A stretch of DNA of 64,000 nt from Conexibacter sp. CPCC 206217. Its GTDB lineage: Bacteria > Actinomycetota > Thermoleophilia > Solirubrobacterales > Solirubrobacteraceae. Below, piece after piece: positions 53,208 through 62,170 of the stretch (positions are counted from its first letter, which is position 1; every line of letters starts with the position of its first letter). Made by a program: the position numbers and the translations under genes. The stretch covers positions 62,001 to 126,000 of the forward strand of contig NZ_JAUTDO010000011.1 of assembly GCF_030646165.1 (NCBI RefSeq). The letters are read 5' to 3'. Below the pieces are notes generated by a model. That model was not told the origin of the DNA and searched no databases. It saw only the letters and a list, made by a program, of their open reading frames with translations.

Positions 53208-53936
53208 TCAGGTGTCCTCTTTTCGTGACGGGTCCTGCTCGTTGGTGACGATCCAGGCAAAGTCGGAGATGTGCTGGCGCATGCGGGTGCGCGCGAGGTC
53301 GGGATCGCGCGCCGCGATCGCCTCGTAGATGCCCTCGAGGTCGGCCAGTCCCTTTGCGCGCGAGCTGGCCGGCACGCGTGAGAGCACGACCTCGAGGCCG
53401 CCGAGCACGCCGGCGAAGACGATCGCGGCCGCTCGATTGCCGGATGCCACCGCGACGCGCTGGTGGAAGGCGTGGTCGTCGTAGAACAACGACTCGCTCT
53501 CGTGCGCCTGGCGCAACAGCTCCTCGAGCGCCGAGAGATCCTCCGCGGTGGCGCGCTTCGCGGCCCAATACGCGTTGGCGCCTTCCAGCGACTGGCGCAG
53601 CTCGGCCAGCTCGAGCACCGAGATGTCGCCGATCTCGACGAGCAGCTCGAGCTGATCTCTGAACTGGCGTCCACCGTCCATGCGACGGACGAACGTGCCG
53701 CCGGTGCTGCCTGGCCGGACCTCGACCAACCCGGCGCGCTCGAGCACGCGGATCGCCTCCAGCACGCCGTTGCGGCTGACGCCGAACTGCGTCGCCAGCT
53801 CGCGCTGGTTGGGCAGCCGGTCGCCCGGTCTCAGCTTGCCGCTGGAGATCGATTCGCGCACCTGCTCGACGATCGACTCGAATGTTCGCACCGGTGTGAT
53901 CCGGTTGTAGAGCGTCTCAGTGACCCTCGGCATCAT
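53208..53936 (-). CDS. GntR-family regulator (FadR/FCD subfamily)
   Basis: The product has 242 residues. The winged helix shows IVEQVRESISSGKLRPGDRL, PNQRELATQFGVSRNGVLEA, IRVLERAGLVEVRPG. The FCD domain has the metal-ligand pattern DDHAFHQRVAVASGNR and a C-terminal DPDLARTRMRQHI. It probably senses a small carboxylic acid and controls the surrounding catabolic genes. FCD regulators usually bind TnGTnnnACnA; TGGTTCAACCA is present at 63564-63574 upstream of the transporter. Confidence 0.9.
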   Translation of the reverse strand: MMPRVTETLYNRITPVRTFESIVEQVRESISSGKLRPGDRLPNQRELATQFGVSRNGVLEAIRVLERAGLVEVRPGSTGGTFVRRMDGGRQFRDQLELLVEIGDISVLELAELRQSLEGANAYWAAKRATAEDLSALEELLRQAHESESLFYDDHAFHQRVAVASGNRAAAIVFAGVLGGLEVVLSRVPASSRAKGLADLEGIYEAIAARDPDLARTRMRQHISDFAWIVTNEQDPSRKEDT

Positions 53937-53981
53937 TCCCCTTTGGTTGGCACGAGGACCGTATTGTCGTGAGGCGCTCGG

Positions 53982-54848
53982 TCACATGACGCGGGCCACC
54001 GCATGCAGGCCCTCCCTCCCGTAACCGCGCTCGACGAGGCGTCCGTAGAGCCCCGCCGCGCACGCCGCCAGCGGTGCCGCCGAGCCCGCGCCGGCAGCCG
54101 CCTGGGCAGCCGCCTCCAGGTCCTTGAGCGCGAGCGCCGACGTCACGCCGGGGGCGAAGTCGGCCGCCGCGATCCGCGGCCCGAACGCCTCCAGCATCGG
54201 CGATCTCGCCGTGCTGCCGATCAGCGCCGCGAGCGTCGCCTGCGGCTCCGCGCCGCAGCGCTCGGCGAGCGCGAGCCCCTCCGCGATCGAAGCGACCCCG
54301 ACGATCGCGATCACGTTGCCGGCCAGCTTCACCGCCTGCCCGCAACCGTGCGGGCCGACGAGCACCACGTTGGCTCCGAACGCCTCCAGCAGCGGCAACA
54401 CCCGTTCGAAGAGGTCGCGCGGCCCGCCGGCCATCACCGTCAGCGTCGCCGACTCGGCGCCTTCGCGACGGCCGCTGACGGGCGCCTCCAGGAATTCGAT
54501 CCCGCGCTCGGCGAGTCGCCGCGCGCATGCGATCGCGTACTCGGGCGTCGTCGTGCTGCAGTCGACCACGACCGCGCCGGGGGCGAGCGTCTCGGCGAGG
54601 CCGTCGGGACCGAAGATCACCTGCTCGACCGCTGCGACATCCCACACCATCACGAACGCGACGTCGGCGTCGCGAGCGGCCGCCGCGGGCGTCGGCGCCA
54701 GCGTCGCACCAGCCGCGACGACGTCCTGAGCCTTGCGCGGGCTGCGGTTCCAGGCCGCGACCCTGTGGCCCGCAGCGAGCACGTGCGCCGCCATCGGCTC
54801 GCCCATCTCACCCAGGCCGCACCAGGCGACGTTGACGGCTTCGTTCAT
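53982..54848 (-). CDS. NAD(P)-dependent 3-hydroxyacid dehydrogenase (HIBADH family)
   Basis: The product has 288 residues. Rossmann motif CGLGEMGEPMAAHVLAAG is at residues 10-27, the substrate signature APVSGRREGAE near 122-132, and catalytic Lys174 in GQAVKLAGN. Family members oxidise beta-hydroxyacids such as 3-hydroxyisobutyrate, tartronate semialdehyde (in reverse) or D-phenylserine. Beta-hydroxyacid oxidation fits the neighbouring D-amino-acid enzymes. Confidence 0.88.
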   Translation of the reverse strand: MNEAVNVAWCGLGEMGEPMAAHVLAAGHRVAAWNRSPRKAQDVVAAGATLAPTPAAAARDADVAFVMVWDVAAVEQVIFGPDGLAETLAPGAVVVDCSTTTPEYAIACARRLAERGIEFLEAPVSGRREGAESATLTVMAGGPRDLFERVLPLLEAFGANVVLVGPHGCGQAVKLAGNVIAIVGVASIAEGLALAERCGAEPQATLAALIGSTARSPMLEAFGPRIAAADFAPGVTSALALKDLEAAAQAAAGAGSAAPLAACAAGLYGRLVERGYGREGLHAVARVM

Positions 54849-54890
54849 CGTTGCTGCTCCTCGAGCTCTGTTCGGCAGGTCGGCATCGCG

Positions 54891-55970
54891 TCAGGCTCCG
54901 ATCGGCAGCGTGCCGTGGTCGTGACCGTCGTCGGTCACGACGACGAAGCGCCGATGCAGGCAGACGGTCGTGTCGGAGTGGCTCGGGACGAGCGCCACCA
55001 GATCGCCCGTCCTGAGCGCGTGGGCGCCGCCGGCGACGCGCCCGTGCTCGTCGCCGGCGGGCGTGTAGGCCGCGCCCGGCGGGAATGCGACGGCGGCGGG
55101 ACCCAGGTCTCCGCTGACCGCTTTGACACCGGCGTCCACGATCAGCGTTGCGTCCGGCCGCACGCCGAGCACGCTGGCGATCACGAACGCCGCCTGCTCA
55201 TAGCGGTCGACGCCCGCGGCGCGGTAGGAGGCGTCGGCGAGCGCATAGGAGCCGGGCTGCACCTCGGTCGGCAGCGAGTGGTCGAGCGCGGGCTCCAGCG
55301 TTCCGGTGCCAGCGCAGGTCACGCGCTGCACCGGGTGGCCGGCCTGCTGCAGCTCGTGCACGCACGCGGCGGCCGCGTCGTAGGCCGCGTGCGCCCGCAG
55401 ACGCCGCTCGGCGGCGTCGGGCAGCTGCTGCAGGTGCCCCTCGTAGGCCTGCACGCCGACCAGCTCCAGCGCCGGCGACGACGCGATCCCGGCGGCGATC
55501 GCGACGAGCTGACCGGGCGCCGCGCCGGCGCGGTCCTGCCCGGCGTCGAGCTCGATCAGCACGCCGACGCGGTTGCGAGATCCCGCGCCGGCGACTGCCA
55601 GCGCCTCGACCTGCGCGACGTCGTCGACGACGACCGAGACGGTCGCGACCGCCGCCAGCTCGAACAGCGCGCCGAGCTTTGCCGGCGCCAGCGCCGAGGT
55701 GAGATGCAGATCGGTCACGCCGCCGCCGACCATCGTCTGCGCCTCGGCGAGCGTCGCGGCGCAGACGCCGACCGCGCCGTGGCGCAGCTGCGCATGCGCG
55801 ATCCAGGGGCTCTTGTGCCCCTTCACGTGCGGGCGCAGCGCGCGTCCGGCCGCGGTGCAGGCGGTCTGCATCGTCGCGAGGTTGCGCTCCAGCGCCTCCA
55901 CGTTGACGACGAGCGCGGGGGTGCGCCCGCGCACGGCGGCGCCGAGCCGGTCGAGGGCCGCCGGTCTCAT
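54891..55970 (-). CDS. Fold-III PLP enzyme, D-threonine-aldolase-like (paralogue 2)
   Basis: The product has 359 residues from the ATG at 55970, which overlaps the stop of the D-aminoacylase gene. PLP Lys50 lies in RALRPHVKGHK. The C-terminal metal site reads VPSHSDTTVCLH, giving H-x-D, the ligand pair of D-threonine aldolases. Retro-aldol cleavage of a D-3-hydroxy amino acid into glycine and an aldehyde is therefore expected. It differs from paralogue 1 (H-x-C), so the two probably catalyse different steps or use different substrates. Confidence 0.82.
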   Translation of the reverse strand: MRPAALDRLGAAVRGRTPALVVNVEALERNLATMQTACTAAGRALRPHVKGHKSPWIAHAQLRHGAVGVCAATLAEAQTMVGGGVTDLHLTSALAPAKLGALFELAAVATVSVVVDDVAQVEALAVAGAGSRNRVGVLIELDAGQDRAGAAPGQLVAIAAGIASSPALELVGVQAYEGHLQQLPDAAERRLRAHAAYDAAAACVHELQQAGHPVQRVTCAGTGTLEPALDHSLPTEVQPGSYALADASYRAAGVDRYEQAAFVIASVLGVRPDATLIVDAGVKAVSGDLGPAAVAFPPGAAYTPAGDEHGRVAGGAHALRTGDLVALVPSHSDTTVCLHRRFVVVTDDGHDHGTLPIGA

Positions 55971-57553
55971 CTCGCGCGCAGCACCCTTCCCGGCGTGGCG
56001 CCCGTCAGCTGCGCGTCGCGCACGACCGGGACGCCGGCGACGAGCACGTCGCGCACGCCGACCGGCGCCAGCAGCGGCTCGTCGAAGGTCGCGCAGTCGG
56101 CGATCGTCACGGGGTCGAGCACGACGAGGTCGGCGACGCAGCCGGCCTCGACGCGGCCGCGATCGCTCAGCCCGAAGCGCTCCGCGGGCATGCGCGTCAT
56201 CTTGTTGATCGCGGTCCCCAGCTCCAGCAGCCCGCGCTCGCGGCTGTAGCGGCCGAGCACGCGCGCGAAGCTGCCGGCCCACCGCGGGTGCGGCTTGCCG
56301 GCGAGCGGGATCCCGTCGGAGCCGACCATCGTGAGCGGGTGCGCGAGGACGCGCTCGACGTCGTCTTCGTCGAGCATGTGCAGGACCATCGTCACCTCGG
56401 CGCGGGCGTCGGCCAGCACGTCGAGCACGAGCGCGTCGGGCTCGCTTCCGGCGTCGCGCGCGAGCGCGGCGATCGAGCGGCCCTCCAGCTCCGGCGCGGA
56501 GCGGCAGCTGGAGATCACGATCCCGTCCCAGCCGGCAGCGCGCGCGTAGTTCTCCCAGCCGGGCGGTCCTTGCACGAATGCGCGCCGGATCCGCTCGCGG
56601 GCGCGCGGATCCTCGAGCCGCTGCAGCATCGCGGCGATCCCGCCGGCCTGCGCCCACGGCGGCAGGAGCGTGTACAGCAGCGTGCTCGCGGCCGTGTAGG
56701 GGTAGACGTCCAGCGTCACGTCGAGCACGGCGGCGGCGCGATCGATCTGCGCCAGCGTCTCGCGCGTGCGCCCCCAGTTCTCGCGGCCGGCGACCTTGTG
56801 GTGGGAGATGTGCAGCGGGCAGCCGCCGCCCCGGGCGATGGCGATCGCCTCCTCGATCGAGCCGGTCACCATGTCCGTCTCGCCGCGCATGTGCGTCGCG
56901 TACGGGCGTCCGTAGCGGGCCGAGACGCGCGCCAGCTCGATCAGCTCCTCGACCTGCGCGTAACGGCCGGGCGGGTAGATCAGGCCGGAGGAGAAGCCGA
57001 CGACGCCCTGCTCCAGCGCCGCGTCGAGCATCCGCAGCATCCGCTCCAGCTCCTCGGCGCTCGCCGGCCGGTCGTCGAAGCCCATCACGCCGGCGCGCAG
57101 GCTGCCGTGGCCGATCAGCGGCGCGAGGTTGCCGTGCAGCCTGGCCGCCTCGGCAGCGCTCGCGTAGCCGTCGAAGTCGGTCCAGGGGATCTCGGCCGGG
57201 CCGAACAGCGTCTCGGTGTGCCGCCGGAACGAGCCGGCATGCTCGGGCAGATGGGGGAAGGGGCTGAAGCCGCAGTTGCCGCAGACCTCGGTCGTGACGC
57301 CTTGGCGCACGTCGGCGGTCGCGAGGTGCTCGCCCTCGGGACCGAAGAAGCAGGTCATGTCGGAATGCGTGTGGGCGTCGATGAAGCCCGGCGCGACCGC
57401 GAGGCCGGACGCGTCGATTCGCTGCGCCGCCTCGATCCCGTCCAGCGTGCCGACGGCTTCGATGCGCCCGTCCCGGACGGCCACGTCGGCCGGCTGGGGC
57501 CGGCCCGCGCCGTCGAAGACGAGGCCGCCGGTGATCAGCAGGTCAGATGGCAC
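55967..57553 (-). CDS. N-acyl-D-amino-acid deacylase (D-aminoacylase)
   Basis: The product has 528 residues, the family's usual length. PGFIDAHTHSDM supplies the first metal histidines, and VCGNCGFSPFP and LIGHGSLR are family hallmarks. THMRGETDMVTG with LHISHHKVAG and MVGSDGIPLAGKPHPR complete the metal-dependent barrel. It removes the acyl (or carbamoyl-like) group from an N-substituted D-amino acid. The first 11 bases overlap the end of the reductase gene and its end overlaps the aldolase gene, so the enzymes are co-produced. Confidence 0.9.
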   Translation of the reverse strand: MPSDLLITGGLVFDGAGRPQPADVAVRDGRIEAVGTLDGIEAAQRIDASGLAVAPGFIDAHTHSDMTCFFGPEGEHLATADVRQGVTTEVCGNCGFSPFPHLPEHAGSFRRHTETLFGPAEIPWTDFDGYASAAEAARLHGNLAPLIGHGSLRAGVMGFDDRPASAEELERMLRMLDAALEQGVVGFSSGLIYPPGRYAQVEELIELARVSARYGRPYATHMRGETDMVTGSIEEAIAIARGGGCPLHISHHKVAGRENWGRTRETLAQIDRAAAVLDVTLDVYPYTAASTLLYTLLPPWAQAGGIAAMLQRLEDPRARERIRRAFVQGPPGWENYARAAGWDGIVISSCRSAPELEGRSIAALARDAGSEPDALVLDVLADARAEVTMVLHMLDEDDVERVLAHPLTMVGSDGIPLAGKPHPRWAGSFARVLGRYSRERGLLELGTAINKMTRMPAERFGLSDRGRVEAGCVADLVVLDPVTIADCATFDEPLLAPVGVRDVLVAGVPVVRDAQLTGATPGRVLRAR

Positions 57554-59528
57554 GTGCCGCCCGCTCGCCCTCGTGGATCGCCTCGAGCATCGTGCGGCTG
57601 GCGAGTGCGTCGCCGATCCGCTCCAGCTGGCCGACCCTGTCCTTGAGGTCGAAGTAGACGTCGGCGACCGGTGCGTGCCAGCCCGCGAGCACGACCGTCT
57701 CGACCCCGTCGAGCGTCTTGCTGGCGCCAGCGCTCGAGACGTGCACCAGACCGGGCTCGACGCCGACCACGTTGGTGAACGGATGCAGCTCGATCTCGCT
57801 GGAGAAGAGCCGGGGGAGCAGCTTCTGCTGCGTGAAAGCGCCGAGCTTGGCGCCGACGTAGGGGAGCGTGGTCGCGAGCTTGACGCGGTGACCTCTGCCA
57901 GCGAGCTGGAGCGCGACCGAGGCGCTCTTCCAGCTGCCCTCGCCGTCGTCGACGACGAGCACGGAGTCGCCGACCGGCGCGTCGTCCTCGAGCAGGTTCC
58001 AGACCGAGATCACGTGCTCGGAGTCGAGTCCCGGGACCTCCCAGATGCCGAACGACTTGTTGCCGATCAGCTCGCGTCTGGGTGCCGAACCGGTGGCGAC
58101 GACGACCGCGTCGGGCTCCAGCGCGAGCACCGCGTCCGCGTCGGCGTCGACGCCGACGCGGACGTCCACGCCGTGCTGCTCGGCGCTGTGGCGCAGCCAG
58201 CGGATCGTCTCGCCCAGCTCCTCGCGCCCGGCGACCGACGCAGCCAGCCGCAACTGCCCGCCGAGCTGGTTGCGGCGCTCCAGCAGCGTCACGTCGAGCC
58301 CGCGGCGCGCCGCGACCTCCGCTGCCTTGAGCCCGGCCGGTCCGCCGCCGATCACGACGACGCGCTTGGCGTTGGCGGCGGGCGCGAGCGTCCCGATCCC
58401 CAGCTGCCGCTCGTTGCCCGCCGCCGGGTTGTGCACGCAGGTGATCGGCGCCGCCTTGAAGAGCATGTCGATGCAGCCCTGGTTGCACGCGATGCATCCG
58501 CGCACGTCCTCGCGGCGGTCGGCGATCAGCTTGTTGACCGTCTCGGGGTCGGAGATGTGCTGGCGCGTCATCGCGACCATGTCGACGTGTCCGCTGCGCA
58601 GCGCCTGCTCGGCGATCTCGGGGTCGTTGAGCCGCCCGACCGCGAAGATCGGCATCGCCGGGACAGCCTCCTTGATCGACGTCGCGAGGCCGAGCCAGAG
58701 CCCCCGCGGGTGCTGCATGTCGGGGATGTTCTGGCCGTCGGATCCGTACGTGCTGGCCTTCACGACCATGTAGTCGACGGTCTCGCTCGCCGCGATCCGC
58801 CGGGCGATCTCCTGCGCCTCGGGCAGCTCGATCCCGCCCGGGCTGTAGTCGTGCCCCTGGACCTGGATGCCGACGACGAAGTCGGGGCCGACCGCCGCGC
58901 GGACCGCCTCCAGCGTGCGGTGCAGCAGCCGGGTGCGGTTCTCGAGCGAGCCGCCGTACTCGTCCTCGCGTCTGTTCATGTAGGGCGAGACGAACGACGA
59001 CAGCAGGTAGCCGCCGTAGCCGGAATGGATCTCGACGCCGTCCATGCCGGCCTGCTTGGCGCGCACCGCCGTCGCCGCGTGCCCCTCGACGATCGCGTCG
59101 ATGTCCTCCAGCTCCATCGCCTTCGGCATCTCGCCGACGGCCGGGCACGGGATCGCGGACGGTCCCCACACCTCGCGCTTGGTCCAGAGCCCGTTCTGCT
59201 GACGACCGGAGTGGCCCAGCTGCATGAACATCTTGGTGCCGTGGCGGTGGACCTCGTCCGCGATCCGGCTCAGGCCCGGAATCACCGCGTCGGTGAAGCC
59301 GTCGACCTCGCGGGCGTTGTTGCGCGACGTCTCGTGGACGCCGGGGAAGCCCATCACGATCAGGCCGATGCCGCCCTTGGCGCGGTCGCCGTAGTAGGCG
59401 ACATGCCGGTCGGAGGCGGTGCCGTCGTCGGCGGCGAAGTTGGTGACGTGCGAGGTCATCATGACCCGGTTGCGGATCGGGACGTTGCCGACCGTGATCG
59501 GCGAGAGCAGGTGCTCGTAGGTGCTCAT
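57543..59528 (-). CDS. NADH:flavin oxidoreductase / TMADH-like Fe-S flavoprotein
   Basis: The product has 661 residues from the ATG at 59528 (AAGGAG ten bases upstream). The OYE barrel has HSGYGGYLLSSFVSPYMNRR near 168-187. Cys345, Cys348, Cys352 and Cys364 bind a 4Fe-4S cluster. The second half is a pyridine-nucleotide-reductase domain with VVIGGGPAGLKAAE near 392. The layout is that of 2,4-dienoyl-CoA reductase, trimethylamine dehydrogenase and N-methylproline demethylases. An oxidative demethylation or enoate reduction of the imported compound is possible. Confidence 0.88.
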   Translation of the reverse strand: MSTYEHLLSPITVGNVPIRNRVMMTSHVTNFAADDGTASDRHVAYYGDRAKGGIGLIVMGFPGVHETSRNNAREVDGFTDAVIPGLSRIADEVHRHGTKMFMQLGHSGRQQNGLWTKREVWGPSAIPCPAVGEMPKAMELEDIDAIVEGHAATAVRAKQAGMDGVEIHSGYGGYLLSSFVSPYMNRREDEYGGSLENRTRLLHRTLEAVRAAVGPDFVVGIQVQGHDYSPGGIELPEAQEIARRIAASETVDYMVVKASTYGSDGQNIPDMQHPRGLWLGLATSIKEAVPAMPIFAVGRLNDPEIAEQALRSGHVDMVAMTRQHISDPETVNKLIADRREDVRGCIACNQGCIDMLFKAAPITCVHNPAAGNERQLGIGTLAPAANAKRVVVIGGGPAGLKAAEVAARRGLDVTLLERRNQLGGQLRLAASVAGREELGETIRWLRHSAEQHGVDVRVGVDADADAVLALEPDAVVVATGSAPRRELIGNKSFGIWEVPGLDSEHVISVWNLLEDDAPVGDSVLVVDDGEGSWKSASVALQLAGRGHRVKLATTLPYVGAKLGAFTQQKLLPRLFSSEIELHPFTNVVGVEPGLVHVSSAGASKTLDGVETVVLAGWHAPVADVYFDLKDRVGQLERIGDALASRTMLEAIHEGERAARAI

Positions 59529-59556
59529 GGCGAGAACTCTCCTTGCGCGGACGGGG

Positions 59557-61131
59557 TCAGCTGACCGGCTCGGTCGCCGCCACGCCGTAGCAGGCCGACA
59601 GGATCCGGTGCTCGTCGGGGTGATCGAGGTCGGCGACCAGCTCGCCCTCACGCATGACCAGCACCCGCTTGCAGAGCGTGATCACCTCTTCGATCTCGGA
59701 TGAGATCACCAGCAGGCCCTTGCCCTGCTCGGCAAGCTGCTCGATCAGCTTGTAGATGTCCTGCTTGGCGCCGACGTCGACGCCCTGCGTCGGCTCGTCG
59801 AGGATCAGCAGTCTCGCGTTCGCGTTGAGCCATTTCGCCAGCAGCACCTTCTGCTGGTTGCCGCCCGACAGGGTCGAGAGCTCGCGCTCCGGGTCGGGCG
59901 GGCGCACGTCGAGCTGCTCCAGCAGCTCGCGCGTGCGCTTGCGCTCGCTGCCTCTGCGGACGACCCGCAGCAGCGGGTTGAGCAGGTAGCGCCGCAGGCT
60001 CGGCAGCGTCAGGTTCTCGCGCACGCTCATCGTCATCACGCCGCTGAGCGCGCGGCGGTCCTCGGGGAGCAGGCCGATCCCGGACGCGATCGCGTCGCTC
60101 GGGCCGCGCAGCCGCATCGCGCGGCCGTCGACCTCGATCGTGCCCGCGTCGGCCCTGTGGTCTGCGAAGATCACGTGCGCAAGCTCGCTGCGGCCGGCGC
60201 CGACGAGGCCCGTCAGCCCGACCAGCTCGCCGGCATGCAGCTCGAAGGAGACGTCCTTGACGGCATCTCGCCAGCTGACGCCGTCGAGCTTGAGGACGAC
60301 TCTCTCGCCCGGCGTGTGCTCCTTGACCTCGTAGACCGCGAGGCTGCGTCCGACGATCGCCTCGACGAGCGCCTGGCGCCCCGCGAAGGCGCCGATCGGC
60401 TTCGACGCGACGCGCTCTCCGTCCTTGAGCACGGTGACGTGGTCGGCGATCTCGAAGATCTCGTTGAGCCGGTGCGAGACGTAGACGACCGCGACGCCCT
60501 GGGAAGTGACTCTGCGGATGACCTCGTAGAGGTTCTGGATCTCGGTGTCGGTGAACGAGGCGGTCGGCTCGTCGAAGACCATCAGCCGTGCGTCGGCCAG
60601 CAGCCCGCGCGCGATCGTCGCCAGGCACTGCTCTGCGATCGACAGCTCGGCGACGTCCCGGCGCAGGTCCACGTCGAGACCGACCTCGGCCGCGACCTCA
60701 CGGGCGGTGGCGTGCATCGCGCGCCAGTCGACGATGCCGCGCAGCCGTCGTCGGTAGCCGAGGCCGAGCGTGATCACCTCTGCGACCGACAGCGACGGGA
60801 TCACCTGCGGGTCCTGGTGGATGAACGCCAGACGCGCGTGCGCGCTGTCGCGCGGGTTGCGGATCGCCGCGTGCTCGCCATCGATCAGTATCTCGCCCGC
60901 GTCGGGAAGGTAGGCGCCGGCGAGGAGCTTGATCAGCGTGCTCTTGCCGGCGCCGTTCTCGCCCACCAGCGCGTGCACCCTGCCGCCGTGGAAGGCCACG
61001 TCCACGTCGTGCAGCGCGCGCACGCCGGGAAACGACTTCGACAATCCGCGGACCTCGACGACCGGGGCGGGGGCGGAAGCGACGTCCGCGCCGGGGCGGT
61101 CGCCGTCGCGCTGCTGCAGCGAGTCGCTCAT
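59557..61131 (-). CDS. ABC importer ATPase, duplicated (RbsA/MglA type)
   Basis: The product has 524 residues with two nucleotide-binding halves. The first has Walker A GENGAGKST (57-65) and Walker B LMVFDEPTASF. The second has a degenerate Walker A (GLVGAGRSELA), signature LSGGNQQKV and Walker B LLILDEPTQGVD, the normal pattern for this carbohydrate-uptake-2 class. It energises import through the adjacent permease. Its start overlaps the permease stop by four bases. Confidence 0.93.
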   Translation of the reverse strand: MSDSLQQRDGDRPGADVASAPAPVVEVRGLSKSFPGVRALHDVDVAFHGGRVHALVGENGAGKSTLIKLLAGAYLPDAGEILIDGEHAAIRNPRDSAHARLAFIHQDPQVIPSLSVAEVITLGLGYRRRLRGIVDWRAMHATAREVAAEVGLDVDLRRDVAELSIAEQCLATIARGLLADARLMVFDEPTASFTDTEIQNLYEVIRRVTSQGVAVVYVSHRLNEIFEIADHVTVLKDGERVASKPIGAFAGRQALVEAIVGRSLAVYEVKEHTPGERVVLKLDGVSWRDAVKDVSFELHAGELVGLTGLVGAGRSELAHVIFADHRADAGTIEVDGRAMRLRGPSDAIASGIGLLPEDRRALSGVMTMSVRENLTLPSLRRYLLNPLLRVVRRGSERKRTRELLEQLDVRPPDPERELSTLSGGNQQKVLLAKWLNANARLLILDEPTQGVDVGAKQDIYKLIEQLAEQGKGLLVISSEIEEVITLCKRVLVMREGELVADLDHPDEHRILSACYGVAATEPVS

Positions 61132-62150
61132 GACCGTCTCAGCAGGCCGGAGGCGGCGACGGCGAGGATCAGCAGCACGCCCTTGACGATCGCCTGCCAC
61201 TCCATCGGCACGCTCGTGAGCGTCATGCCGTTGGTCAGCAGCGCGAGCGCGAGCACGCCGACGATCGTGCCGGCGATGTTGAAGCGACCCTGGCGGAACG
61301 TCGCCGAGCCGAGGAACGCCGCGGTGAACGCGTCGAGCAGCAGCGTGCCCTCCGACTGCAGCGATCCGATGTTGGTGGTCGTCGCGATGACGACGCCGGC
61401 GACGCCGCAGCAGGTGCCCGAGACGATGAACGCGATCATCCGCGTGCGCCCGACGTTGACGCCCGACAGGCGCGCCGCGTTCGCGTTGCCGCCGACGGCG
61501 TGGATCCAGCGTCCGACGTCGGTGAGGTGGAGTATCGCCGCGAGCAGCGCGAGCACGGCGACGGCGATCAGGATCGTCGCGTTGATGCCCAGGATCTGCG
61601 TGTCGCCGAGCGAGTCGAACGACGGCGGCAGACCGGTCGAGATCGTGCCGGTCTCGGTCAGCAGCAGTCCCAGCCCGTTGAGCACGAACAGGCCCATCGC
61701 GAGCGTCGCGATGAACGCGTTGACGCGCAGCTTCGTGACGACGATGCCGTTGACGGTGCCGATCACGGAACCGAGCAGGACCGCGAAGACGAAGGAGAGG
61801 AAGACCCATCCGTGCGTGACGCCGAGCTTGGCCGCGAGGATGTCGGCGACCATCGCGGTCGCCGCGATCGAGAGGTCGAACTCGCCGACGATCAGCACGA
61901 CCGTCACGCCGCCGGCGATGATCGCCAGCGTCGCGCTGTTGGTCAGCACGTTGGAGAGGTTGTTGGTGGTCAGGAAGGTCCCCGACGGGGCCCGGATCGC
62001 GAAGTACGCGATCAGGGCCGCGAAGAAGACGAGCGTGCCGTACCGCTCGAAGAAGAGCCGCCAGTCCCGGCCCGCCGCACGTGCGGGTCCGTCGGGGCGC
62101 CGCGGATCGACGGCAGCGGGCGAGGGTGTGGTGTCAGTCAGCTCGGTCAT
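61128..62150 (-). CDS. ABC importer permease (RbsC type)
   Basis: The product has 340 residues with about ten membrane helices. GGVTVVLIVGEFDLSIAATA is the conserved GGxDLSVG-like region of RbsC/YtfT permeases, with GEFDLS instead of GGIDLS. GNANAARLSGVNVGRTRMIA is the cytoplasmic EAA-like loop. It forms the channel for the substrate delivered by the binding protein. The gene lies 20 bases after the binding-protein stop. Confidence 0.92.
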   Translation of the reverse strand: MTELTDTTPSPAAVDPRRPDGPARAAGRDWRLFFERYGTLVFFAALIAYFAIRAPSGTFLTTNNLSNVLTNSATLAIIAGGVTVVLIVGEFDLSIAATAMVADILAAKLGVTHGWVFLSFVFAVLLGSVIGTVNGIVVTKLRVNAFIATLAMGLFVLNGLGLLLTETGTISTGLPPSFDSLGDTQILGINATILIAVAVLALLAAILHLTDVGRWIHAVGGNANAARLSGVNVGRTRMIAFIVSGTCCGVAGVVIATTTNIGSLQSEGTLLLDAFTAAFLGSATFRQGRFNIAGTIVGVLALALLTNGMTLTSVPMEWQAIVKGVLLILAVAASGLLRRS

Positions 62151-62170
62151 CGGACGATGGGCACGCGCGG

